Assembly: GCA_029933125.1 (NCBI GenBank)
Contig: JAOZOU010000001.1
Location: 1-64,000 of the forward strand
Origin: a bacterium
Lineage (GTDB): Bacteria; Arandabacterota; Arandabacteria; Arandabacterales; Arandabacteraceae
Length of the DNA stretch: 64,000 nt
Direction: 5' to 3'
The notes beneath the pieces were generated by a model, which worked only from the letters and a program-made list of their open reading frames with translations, was not told where the DNA came from and searched no databases. The position numbers and the translations under genes are program-made. Positions within the stretch are counted from its first letter, which is position 1. Each line of letters opens with the position of its first letter. Below, piece by piece: positions 1-7,675 of the stretch.

Positions 1-383
1 ACATTACACTGACCATTGTCATTGGCGCCCCACGCCACTATCGTACCGTCTGCTCGCAAGCCTAAACTGTGGCCACCCCCTCCCGCCATCGCCACAAATC
101 CACTGTTGGGCTCGGGTACATTACACTGACCAGAGTAATTATTCCCCCACGCTACTATCGTTCCATCTTCTCGCAAGCCTAAACTGTGCGACCCTCCTGC
201 CGATATCGTTACCACACCCTCCAACTCTGATGAGGGAACCGAAACCATCTCCCCCCAGCCTACTACAACTCCACCCTCACCCCAACGCTCAGGTCGCACC
301 TCATAGCCAAAACAACTCCCTACAAAACACCACACAATTACTGCCACTCCAACCAACAGCTGAAACCACATATCCCTACGCAT
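1..383 (-). CDS. Secreted RCC1-repeat protein, 5' part (runs off window)
   Basis: Not in the ORF track because its stop lies outside the window. An AGGAGG ribosome site precedes the ATG at 383. The product opens with a signal peptide (MRRDMWFQLLVGVAVIVWCFVGSCFG, cleavage near residue 26). From about residue 60 it shows RCC1/beta-propeller units of about 39 residues: SHSLGLREDGTIVAWGNNYSGQCNV, then GHSLGLRADGTIVAWGANDNGQCNV. RCC1 propellers are normally protein-interaction scaffolds; exported bacterial versions are common and mostly of unknown role. The gene is transcribed away from the DUF1847 gene, which is separated by about 260 bases. I infer a cell-surface or secreted propeller; how many blades it has cannot be seen here. 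Confidence 0.85.
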   Translation of the reverse strand, partial: MRRDMWFQLLVGVAVIVWCFVGSCFGYEVRPERWGEGGVVVGWGEMVSVPSSELEGVVTISAGGSHSLGLREDGTIVAWGNNYSGQCNVPEPNSGFVAMAGGGGHSLGLRADGTIVAWGANDNGQCN

Positions 384-645
384 CGCAACCTCCTTTCACC
401 TTAATACCCCAAAGAAAACCTAACGCAGCTCCTCAGTGTGCAGATAGGGAAGCTACAGCACAAAGCCTAATTGCCAACAAGGTGAGGTAAAGCGTATTCT
501 TGCATACCTGACGAGAACAAAGAATAGTGTAGCCATGCCGCTTATCTGCTCTTGAGCGCTCGCAACAGCCATTTTAGCACATACCCTGCACCAATGCAAC
601 CCGAAAAGCCCATGAACAAGGGAATGGGTGGAGGATGGCTGGTGT
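384..645. other. Intergenic stretch, no gene recognised
   Basis: This 262-base gap lies between the DUF1847 stop and the RCC1-protein start, both on the minus strand. The plus-strand ORF at 230-490 is an antisense shadow of the RCC1 gene. A minus-strand frame ending in ...GAGYVLKWLLRALKSR* crosses part of the gap but has no convincing start or ribosome site. The last bases on the minus strand hold the AGGAGG of the RCC1 gene. I see no clear promoter, hairpin or RNA. Confidence 0.5.
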
Positions 646-1215
646 TCAAGGGTTCAGGCGCCGGAGGTAGTAGTTGGAATAGAGGGCACCACAGGGATTG
701 TGGGCAAGCACCCGATCCTTGACCACAAGCGTTGTGACCGGTGCGGCTGAGGTCTTGGTGAAGATTACGTCGTGCCCCATGCAGAGCCCAACTATTATGT
801 TAAGATCGGTCCCGACCCGATTGAGCACCATCGCCTGGCCAACGGGATTGCACATCGTCTCGTCGGGATCACCTGACACGGGTTTCAAGCTAAACTTACT
901 CTTGGCTATGCCACAGACCTTACAGCAAACCGAGTGAACCTCAAAGTGCTTCTCAAGAATCCGCTGAAGCCTTTCAGCCTCGCTTGATAAACCTATGCAG
1001 AAGGCAATTCCAAGTCGCCGGTATTCCATCATTCTGGCAAACTCTATGAGCTCCTCGAGGCGATTCTTCCGCATGTAGTAGGCTGCTTCAATGTAGGCTG
1101 CGGTTCGGGCAACTTCGAGGGTCTGACCAGTATAGCGAGAGGCAATCCTCGCTGCATCGCCCGTACAATCCTTACCCTCTCGACATTCCTTGGTCTTACA
1201 ATCTGCACAATTCAT
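646..1215 (-). CDS. DUF1847 cysteine-rich metal-binding protein
   Basis: About 189 residues, starting MNCADCKTKECREGKDC. The ORF track starts nine codons earlier (1242), but GGAGG sits six bases before the ATG at 1215, and family members start with this cysteine cluster, so I use 1215. Further cysteines occur in HSVCCKVCGIAK near residue 100, MCNPVGQA near 130 and IIVGLCMGHD near 150, with a conserved tail around LAHNPCGALYS. This is the pattern of the DUF1847 family of anaerobes, predicted to bind zinc or another metal; its function is unknown. It has its own candidate promoter upstream and no obvious functional partner among its neighbours. Confidence 0.9.
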   Translation of the reverse strand: MNCADCKTKECREGKDCTGDAARIASRYTGQTLEVARTAAYIEAAYYMRKNRLEELIEFARMMEYRRLGIAFCIGLSSEAERLQRILEKHFEVHSVCCKVCGIAKSKFSLKPVSGDPDETMCNPVGQAMVLNRVGTDLNIIVGLCMGHDVIFTKTSAAPVTTLVVKDRVLAHNPCGALYSNYYLRRLNP

Positions 1216-1262
1216 CTCAAACCTCCGCACTTGAGCCAACATGCACTTTTCCAGAGTTCAAG

Positions 1263-1289
1263 CCTATACCTACTACGGAAATGTGTCAA
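1263..1289 (-). promoter_or_regulatory. Candidate promoter of the DUF1847 gene
   Basis: On the minus strand TTGACA (1289-1284) is a perfect -35 match, followed after 15 bases by TATAGG. The spacing is shorter than the ideal 17, so the -10 assignment is uncertain. It lies about 50 bases before the start at 1215, in the gap behind the UshA-like gene. Confidence 0.35.
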
Positions 1290-1313
1290 ATGGATAGGCA
1301 GCCAGGCTTGTAA

Positions 1314-1327
1314 TTGAGCAAGCTCAA
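1314..1327 (-). terminator. Possible hairpin after the UshA-like gene
   Basis: TTGAGCAAGCTCAA is a perfect inverted repeat a dozen bases beyond the last stop codon of the long minus-strand operon. The stem is short (five to six pairs) and no T-tract follows, so it is at best a weak or Rho-assisted terminator. Confidence 0.25.
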
Positions 1328-1338
1328 CTCAGGCAGGC

Positions 1339-3015
1339 CTAGTGGGTAAGTTCCTCGAGAGGTTTCATGCGCCGTATGGCACGCTCGAGGACAGGTGAAA
1401 GGGCTCGGTCGTCATCCCTTACGAAGCGCCCTTCAACTTTTGGAGCAAGTGGTGAATGGTGCCTTATGTAGTCAATAACAGCCTGCTTTACACTCACATC
1501 TGTCCGGTGGACATATTGGGGATCAATCTGAGTAAGGATTTGAAGACCAATATTGCCACTTGCAATAAAATCAGTTGTAGCAACCCGGTAGATGCGATCG
1601 GGATCCCAGGGCTCACCATTGACGTAAAGCTCAACAATGCGATCGAAGTCAGGTCGCTTTCTGCTATAGACAAGCTTTATACCTGAAACATAGACACCCT
1701 GGCGCATGCCCTTTACGCGCCATTCAAGCACATGTTTAAGAAAAGAGCCTGTCATATCGAAATAAACAATTCTGTTGTCAAAGGGGACAGCTCTAAAAAC
1801 GTCCCTCGGTGTTATCACACCCATACCAATATTGGCTCTTATGCCTCCTAAGTTTGTGAAAGCAACATCGGCATCGACCGCCTCACGCATGGCATCTGTA
1901 ACAAGATCACCAAGCGGAGATTCACCGACGCCGACCCTGGTTATATCAACAAGGGCTCTCCCGATGGGCTCGTCCATCCCGACCTCAGCACTATCAACCC
2001 ATTCCCCTATGAACTGAGCCATGGAAGAATCAGGCCAGAATTCATCTTCATAGAGCGTTACTATAGAACCATTCCACTCAGGCAGCTCATAGCCCACTAT
2101 CTTGCGAGTATGCCGATCAACTAGGATCTCATAGATACCAACTCCCGTTCCTCTTCCATAGGTCTGAAGGCAAATCGTATGGGTCACTGGATCCTCCCAA
2201 CCCCCTTCATACCCAACATGGATGTGCCCACAGATCATAAGATCAATGCCTCTGACATGGTGGACGAGCTCCATGGCATTCATGCCATACCTTATCCTCT
2301 TTTCCACCCCGGTTTCGACCATCTCACGGTAGGCTGACCACACATCATAGGGAATCCCGAGATGGCCAATGACAAATATGAGATCGACTTTATCCTTAAG
2401 CTCGGCAATGTAATGCTCAGTGACCTCCTTGACATCGAGAAACCTAAGACGCTGGGCGGTCTCGGGAGGTGAATAATAGACCGTCTCTTCAGTTATGAGC
2501 CCGATTATGCCTATCTTAATCCCAGCAACCTCTTTTATGATGTAGGGCTTAAGGGGTGGAGGAATTTGACCTGTTTCAGCATCCACAAGATTCGCCCCAA
2601 GGACAGGGAATTTCGCCATATTCATGAGCTTGAAAGCATTGTCAACGCCAGCATCAAACTCGTGGTTGCCAGGGACCCAGAGATCGTAGCCCAGGCGATT
2701 CATGAACTCTATTACTACCTCTCCGCCTTTGTAGTTACCAACTGGCGTTCCCTGCCAAATGTCACCGGTGTCGATCAAGAGAAAGCCTTTGCCCTCTCGA
2801 TGTGCCTCTTTCCGCATTTTCTTAGCCAGTGTCGTAAGGGAAGCACCTCCACCAAGCTGTGGAGGAAATTCCTCATCCATAAAGGTTGCTCCCTCCCTGT
2901 CGATTCCACCATGAACATCATTTGTATGCATGATGATTATATGGATGGGTTCCTCTTTGCCATATCCAATTGAGGCAATAGCAATAACGACCAATGCGAA
3001 AAGCAACTTCTTCAT
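1339..3015 (-). CDS. UshA-like 5'-nucleotidase / 2',3'-cyclic phosphodiesterase, exported
   Basis: 558 residues, with a signal peptide (MKKLLFALVVIAIASIGYG). The N-terminal calcineurin-like metallophosphoesterase half carries all the metal motifs: MHTNDVHGG near residue 30, DTGD near 83, GNHEFD at about 116-121 and GHIHVG near 265. The C-terminal half is a 5'-nucleotidase substrate-binding domain (NLGGIRANI, YRVATTDFIASGN). The family hydrolyses nucleoside monophosphates, cyclic nucleotides or UDP-sugars outside the inner membrane. It is the last gene of the long minus-strand operon, ten bases behind the upstream barrel gene. Its position beside OB-fold, LTD and HHH proteins suggests nucleotide scavenging (inference). 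Exact substrate is not determinable. Confidence 0.9.
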   Translation of the reverse strand: MKKLLFALVVIAIASIGYGKEEPIHIIIMHTNDVHGGIDREGATFMDEEFPPQLGGGASLTTLAKKMRKEAHREGKGFLLIDTGDIWQGTPVGNYKGGEVVIEFMNRLGYDLWVPGNHEFDAGVDNAFKLMNMAKFPVLGANLVDAETGQIPPPLKPYIIKEVAGIKIGIIGLITEETVYYSPPETAQRLRFLDVKEVTEHYIAELKDKVDLIFVIGHLGIPYDVWSAYREMVETGVEKRIRYGMNAMELVHHVRGIDLMICGHIHVGYEGGWEDPVTHTICLQTYGRGTGVGIYEILVDRHTRKIVGYELPEWNGSIVTLYEDEFWPDSSMAQFIGEWVDSAEVGMDEPIGRALVDITRVGVGESPLGDLVTDAMREAVDADVAFTNLGGIRANIGMGVITPRDVFRAVPFDNRIVYFDMTGSFLKHVLEWRVKGMRQGVYVSGIKLVYSRKRPDFDRIVELYVNGEPWDPDRIYRVATTDFIASGNIGLQILTQIDPQYVHRTDVSVKQAVIDYIRHHSPLAPKVEGRFVRDDDRALSPVLERAIRRMKPLEELTH

Positions 3016-3024
3016 CCCAGCCCC

Positions 3025-4326
3025 CTAGAATCTACGACTTATGGTCACGAGTCCACTCAGCGAAGTCTCTTCAACCTTATCGGTGAAATCCCGTGAACGC
3101 GCACAGAAGATCGAATCATCGAAGAGATCGAAGTAGCGATAATCTCGCCAGCCAACCTTTCCGGCAAACTCCACTTTGAAACTGCCAACCATAAAGCCAC
3201 TACCTGCTGTGACAGCAGCTTCGCTTGTCTCACTATCGAGGGGGGATTGCCTGTAGAAAAATCCGAATCTCACAGGCCGCCCACTATAGAAGACATGCTC
3301 CACCCCAACATTAAACTCATAGGTATCCTCAAGGTTAAGTCCTGAAAGGGCGCTGTTGCCAGCATCTGACCAGTTGGTGAAGCAAGCGTTGAGCTCAACA
3401 ACCGTTAAGAGCTCATTACGGGGTCTAAAGGTGAAACCCAACCTAAAGGATGAGGGATAGGTTAGCTTGATGTCCCCCTCGCTTGCCCTGCGTGGAAGAT
3501 AATAGAGCAAGCCACCGAGTGAGGTGGCATTGTAGTCCCCTTTAATCTCTGTCTTGCCAACAGCCACAAAACCCACATCGAGTCTCTTGTTCACCCTGTA
3601 GGTTGCTCCAACTCTCAATCTCGTTCCCTTTAGTTTAGATGCTTTGAAATCGTCATGGGTACGCGTGGTAGTGTCATCCCAGCAAGACATCTTGGTAACA
3701 TCGATATTGGACAAGCGGCTTGTTATGTCAAAATCGCCGAAGAGATATTCGAGACCCACTCCAACCCCAATGTCATGAGTGAACTGCTTGCCCAGGCCAA
3801 AGGCAAGTGAGTAGATCGAACCTGTAGCATCGACCAAAGCATCTGCAATAGGCTTATCGCTTGGAACCGAGGTTGTGCTCCTGTCCCTTACCTCTTCGTG
3901 AAAATCATAGGTGAAGTCATAGACCTCTGCGAAGCTCACTCCCAGCGAGACCCCTTTCAGGTTCTCGAGCGGTCCCGTCGCTACGCCGCCGCTCAGACCG
4001 TTGTAGAGATTGGAGTTTCGCGAATAGCAGGTGTAGCCAAGCAGAGCATCAAAGCTATCGTAGGTTGGAAGCGACCACTTATCTTCGAAGGAGACAAAAC
4101 GGTAGGAGCCACTTGCTTCCCAACCCTTAAGCTTGCCGAGTAAAGCCGGATTGAGACCAGCTGCCTGAGGCGATTGTTCACAAAGCACACCAACCTCTCC
4201 CATCCCAAGACACCTTGCAGAACCAGGAAAGACCTGCGAGCCAACTGCCATTTCAAGGAAACTATATGCAAAAGCCATAGATGCCATCGCGAGAACTAGA
4301 GCAAGTACAAGCCCGATTTTGCTCAT
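3025..4326 (-). CDS. Outer-membrane beta-barrel protein (PorV/FadL-like)
   Basis: 433 residues with signal peptide MSKIGLVLALVLAMASMAFA. The mature start (GSARCLGMGEVGVLCEQSPQAAGLNPALLG) is the pattern of PorV/UPF0164/OmpP1-type barrels, where a short N-terminal plug with a paired 'A..NPA' motif precedes an amphipathic-strand barrel. Alternating aromatic strands run to the C-terminal phenylalanine (VTISRRF), a typical barrel-closing residue. The gene sits between the UshA-like gene and the HHH-barrel gene with 9 to 15 base gaps, so it is co-transcribed with them. Candidate roles are a channel, or a PorV-like shuttle for type IX-like cargo; neither is proved. Confidence 0.75.
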   Translation of the reverse strand: MSKIGLVLALVLAMASMAFAYSFLEMAVGSQVFPGSARCLGMGEVGVLCEQSPQAAGLNPALLGKLKGWEASGSYRFVSFEDKWSLPTYDSFDALLGYTCYSRNSNLYNGLSGGVATGPLENLKGVSLGVSFAEVYDFTYDFHEEVRDRSTTSVPSDKPIADALVDATGSIYSLAFGLGKQFTHDIGVGVGLEYLFGDFDITSRLSNIDVTKMSCWDDTTTRTHDDFKASKLKGTRLRVGATYRVNKRLDVGFVAVGKTEIKGDYNATSLGGLLYYLPRRASEGDIKLTYPSSFRLGFTFRPRNELLTVVELNACFTNWSDAGNSALSGLNLEDTYEFNVGVEHVFYSGRPVRFGFFYRQSPLDSETSEAAVTAGSGFMVGSFKVEFAGKVGWRDYRYFDLFDDSIFCARSRDFTDKVEETSLSGLVTISRRF

Positions 4327-4341
4327 GACAGTTGACCCCCT

Positions 4342-6783
4342 TTACCACATGTAATCAATCTGAATACGGAAGTATCTTTCCCTGTTAATTATGTTGGGCG
4401 CATCGATATTTAGACCATATTGCTGATTGTAGCGCCTCACATCGGTATTGGTTATTGGTAAGCCCCGATCATAGGTAGCCTTGAGCTCAAGCCAGAACCT
4501 TTCAGAAATACGATCTTGAACACTTATCCAGTAGCGTGTGGAGTTGCGATTGTCCACAGCAACAAAGTCGTTCTCCTCAAAGAACCAGATGAAACCATTA
4601 TAGGCAAGTGCCCCGATGCTTAGGCTCAAGCGGTCAGTGAAGTTGTGAATGGCATGCAGCAGCAATGCCTCCGATGGCTGAAAGGCTTGACCTGATGCTG
4701 GATGATCACCGTCGGGATCAACATCGCCAACAAGCCTCGGACGCGGTGGCCACTCGGTTCCGCCTCGCAAGTATGTGAACTCAACCATGTCGTATCTTGA
4801 GAGACGCATCTCAAGCTCCAAGCGAGTCTCATTGAGACCATAACTCGTAGGAGTAAGGCGGTCACCTCGATTTCTACCCTGAAATTGCTGCCTGACCTTA
4901 AATCTCAAGGGATAGAGAAGCCTCACTTCAAGATTACCAACAAAACGGTAGTAAGTTGCACCATCGGCAACCCGTGTCCAGCGATCATATTCGAATCGAG
5001 GAATTATGCTCTGAGTGATACGATAACGTGATGAGAAATATATCCCTCGCTCAGCCTGGGGAGTAACTGAATTGTCGAAAATGAGACCATAGAGAGGGTC
5101 TGTCAAGTAGTATTGATCCTCAAGGATCGTTCCCTTGAAGCGCTCGTAATTGGAGTAACCCCTGCAATAAGGGTTGTCAAACCCAAGATCATAGTCACGA
5201 TAGAGGCACAGGAAATTGAGATTGTTGTACTGTGCCCAGAGCGATGCAACGAGGGCCTTAGGATCATCTCCGAGCTTAAGTGTACTGCCGTCTTCATCCA
5301 GCTCGGCATATTCTGCCTGGAGGCAGTAATTCTTAAATACACTCTGGAATTCGACTCCTAAAACCCGGCGGAATTTACCTGGGCTACGATACGACGCAAA
5401 GATCTCATTGTCAGCCTCGCTGACATGATCAAACCTTTCGATTACAGTCTCCCCACCTCGGGGATTGAAATAGCGATTGTAATGGCTTTCATAGCCTGAG
5501 ATTCCAATATGAGTTCCCGGGGTGATTATGTATCTGAGATTACCACCGAAGAGGCGCTCATCAAGAGCATCTTTCATCGGGGGAAGACCATAGCGGGTAA
5601 GAACCTTATTATCAATCGTTGGCGTTAGCAGAATGTAACTGAGGACCGAACCGTCCTCATTAAGAACTGCATCTTTCTTATCATCTGAATAGAAACCAAG
5701 CAACTTCCATTTCTTCCATTCAGCCTGAAGGGCGATTCCCCTGAGGCGATACTCGTCGCTCCTCGATATATCACCGAGGATGCCATAGTAGCGCTTGTCC
5801 CAGGAATAACCGGTTTTCCTTGGCTTGAAATAGTCGCTATTCTCCATCACAAGTCCCTGCCCGAAGCCGACCAGATAGTCACCAACGTAGATCTTTTCTA
5901 CTCTTACGGGCCCAAGTCTTAGTCCTTCAAGTCCCACAAAGCCTTTAAGGTGTTCATCGAATCGCTGTTCACCAGCACCTCGCCACGAAAGCAACCCACC
6001 TCTTACAGTGAGGCTATCGTTAAGATAGTACTTGAGGTAAAGCTTCTGAGTTACCTCAGGTCTTGTCTTGTCAAGATTGAGCCTCTCGTACCACGAATCA
6101 TAGACGCCAGAAGCCGAGAATACATCTTCCCTGAGGAGCTCATCGAGATCACCATCGTAGAAGGCACTTCTCGCTCGCAATTGATAGCGGCCATGAAGTT
6201 CACCCTTCTGCTCCCTGTCCTTGTATCTCACAAGTGATCTGGCGTTCATATACCCCCAGCCAGATAGGCCCGGAGTATATCTGAGGTCTCTTCTTCCACG
6301 ATAAGAACCTATAGCCTTGCGATGCTTTACAATTGCAACAGCATCCACAGGTGAAACATTCTGAAGATTCATAAGATCGTAAACACTTGCGGTGTTAATG
6401 TTGGGGGGATCCTTGGCAATATCTATCCAGAGATCGATAAGCCCCTCATTGCTACCCTCAGATGCTCCCCACATTCTCACGTTGCGCTGGGCAACCTGCA
6501 TACGCTGCGCAAGGTAGTCGGCTTCCACAGGCTCAATGCGCACCAAGGGTTTGAGAATTTCGAGCTCCTCAGCATCTATCCCAGGCACCTTCATGAGATC
6601 GTAAACACTTTTGAAATACGACCTATATTCACGATATTCATAGATTGCCTTTGCATGCTCAGGCGGAATGGGAAGTTGCATGATCTCTTCGAGGGTGGCT
6701 GAGTTAAGATCTATGGGGAACTCCGCTGCTCTAAGCATGGTCGCAGCAAGAGCAATAATGACAAGGACGAGCACCTTCTTCAT
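4342..6783 (-). CDS. ComEA-like helix-hairpin-helix domain fused to outer-membrane barrel (copy 1)
   Basis: 813 residues with signal peptide MKKVLVLVIIALAATMLRA. Two ComEA-type helix-hairpin-helix repeats follow: IDLNSATLEEIMQLPIPPEHAKAI...VPGIDAEEL (about 25-80) and INTASVYDLMNLQNVSPVDAVAIVKHRKAIGSYRGRRDL (about 130-185). The remaining 600 residues are aromatic-rich beta strands ending in YFRIQIDYMW, as in a large outer-membrane barrel. HHH domains of this class bind DNA or proteins without sequence specificity; their fusion to a barrel is seen in FCB genomes but has no assigned role that I know of. A shorter paralogue lies at 51728-53572. GGGGGAG precedes the ATG. It is in the middle of the long minus-strand operon. 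Confidence 0.8.
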   Translation of the reverse strand: MKKVLVLVIIALAATMLRAAEFPIDLNSATLEEIMQLPIPPEHAKAIYEYREYRSYFKSVYDLMKVPGIDAEELEILKPLVRIEPVEADYLAQRMQVAQRNVRMWGASEGSNEGLIDLWIDIAKDPPNINTASVYDLMNLQNVSPVDAVAIVKHRKAIGSYRGRRDLRYTPGLSGWGYMNARSLVRYKDREQKGELHGRYQLRARSAFYDGDLDELLREDVFSASGVYDSWYERLNLDKTRPEVTQKLYLKYYLNDSLTVRGGLLSWRGAGEQRFDEHLKGFVGLEGLRLGPVRVEKIYVGDYLVGFGQGLVMENSDYFKPRKTGYSWDKRYYGILGDISRSDEYRLRGIALQAEWKKWKLLGFYSDDKKDAVLNEDGSVLSYILLTPTIDNKVLTRYGLPPMKDALDERLFGGNLRYIITPGTHIGISGYESHYNRYFNPRGGETVIERFDHVSEADNEIFASYRSPGKFRRVLGVEFQSVFKNYCLQAEYAELDEDGSTLKLGDDPKALVASLWAQYNNLNFLCLYRDYDLGFDNPYCRGYSNYERFKGTILEDQYYLTDPLYGLIFDNSVTPQAERGIYFSSRYRITQSIIPRFEYDRWTRVADGATYYRFVGNLEVRLLYPLRFKVRQQFQGRNRGDRLTPTSYGLNETRLELEMRLSRYDMVEFTYLRGGTEWPPRPRLVGDVDPDGDHPASGQAFQPSEALLLHAIHNFTDRLSLSIGALAYNGFIWFFEENDFVAVDNRNSTRYWISVQDRISERFWLELKATYDRGLPITNTDVRRYNQQYGLNIDAPNIINRERYFRIQIDYMW

Positions 6784-6794
6784 ACTTTCTCCCC

Positions 6795-7664
6795 CTAGAA
6801 AGTCCCCCTCAGAGCAATGTGATGCGTACCAGGAAGCACAGGATGAGTCGAATAGGAGTAATCAAGGTTAAAACCCATATGGCCAACGCTAAAGCCCCCA
6901 CAAAGCGAGTTGGGCTCTGTCTGAAATCCAAATCTCACATTAAGGAAGTCAGTCACCATGAACTGCATCCCCATGTGCACCTCAACCTTCTCACCACGAA
7001 GGGCCCTCAGGTCGAGCTCGGTTACCACACCATAATAGGGCTGATATGCGACACCAGCAGTTACCCATTGGGGCAGGGGCTCGCTTGTAGTCGCCCCTAC
7101 AGAGGGCTCATTTATGTTTTTGAGCAGGAACCCAACACGTGTCCGGTCACGCAGAATACCCAGCACTCCGACATCAAGCCCAAAGGTTGTCTCGCTACCA
7201 AGATCACCTGCCGCCGTGCTGCCAAAATCGAGGGTATAGAGGTTGAATGCACCACCTAGATAGAGCGAAGAGTGAATATCTTCCATTACTGAAATAGCAT
7301 AGCCCAGGCTCAATGTCCACTCGTCCATGAGGCTCACACCTTCATAGTCAACACCAAAACTCCTGAAACTCACACTTGCCCGCTGGTCATTCCCGATTGG
7401 CATAGCATAGGAGAAGAAAGTGAGAGTCTCAAAGGATTGAGAATTGGGTCGAAACATGGAAGCATAGACATTGGGTGACTCCGAAAGGATAAGACAAGCC
7501 GGATTGTAGAAAACTGCAGAAGCATCATCCCCACTTGCAACCCATGCAGCTCCCATGCCTCTCGCCTTACTGCTTACGTCTATCGAGTCGAAAACATAAC
7601 CCCATGCAGAGCTCGCTATCAACCCGAGGCACAAAAGCAAAACACCCACCTTGCTTTTAGCCAC
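6795..7664 (-). CDS. PorV/PorQ-like outer-membrane protein
   Basis: 289 residues. The start is GTG (7664) with AGGAGGGATAGAG just upstream, overlapping the region right after the previous stop codon. Signal peptide VAKSKVGVLLLCLGLIASSAWG. The mature N-terminus FDSIDVSSKARGMGAAWVASGDDASAVFYNPACL is the hallmark of PorV/PorQ-type barrels, and the C-terminus HHIALRGTF closes a barrel. In type IX secretion PorV carries cargo proteins with C-terminal sorting domains to the sortase. The gene is directly downstream of two secreted proteins with FlgD-like C-termini, consistent with a cargo-carrier pairing (inference). The rest of a type IX apparatus is not in the window. Confidence 0.75.
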   Translation of the reverse strand: MAKSKVGVLLLCLGLIASSAWGYVFDSIDVSSKARGMGAAWVASGDDASAVFYNPACLILSESPNVYASMFRPNSQSFETLTFFSYAMPIGNDQRASVSFRSFGVDYEGVSLMDEWTLSLGYAISVMEDIHSSLYLGGAFNLYTLDFGSTAAGDLGSETTFGLDVGVLGILRDRTRVGFLLKNINEPSVGATTSEPLPQWVTAGVAYQPYYGVVTELDLRALRGEKVEVHMGMQFMVTDFLNVRFGFQTEPNSLCGGFSVGHMGFNLDYSYSTHPVLPGTHHIALRGTF

Positions 7665-7675
7665 CTCTATCCCTC

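Noticed and set aside
230-490. Plus-strand ORF of 86 residues
   Set aside because: Proline- and threonine-rich translation antisense to the RCC1 gene and its leader; no ribosome site.
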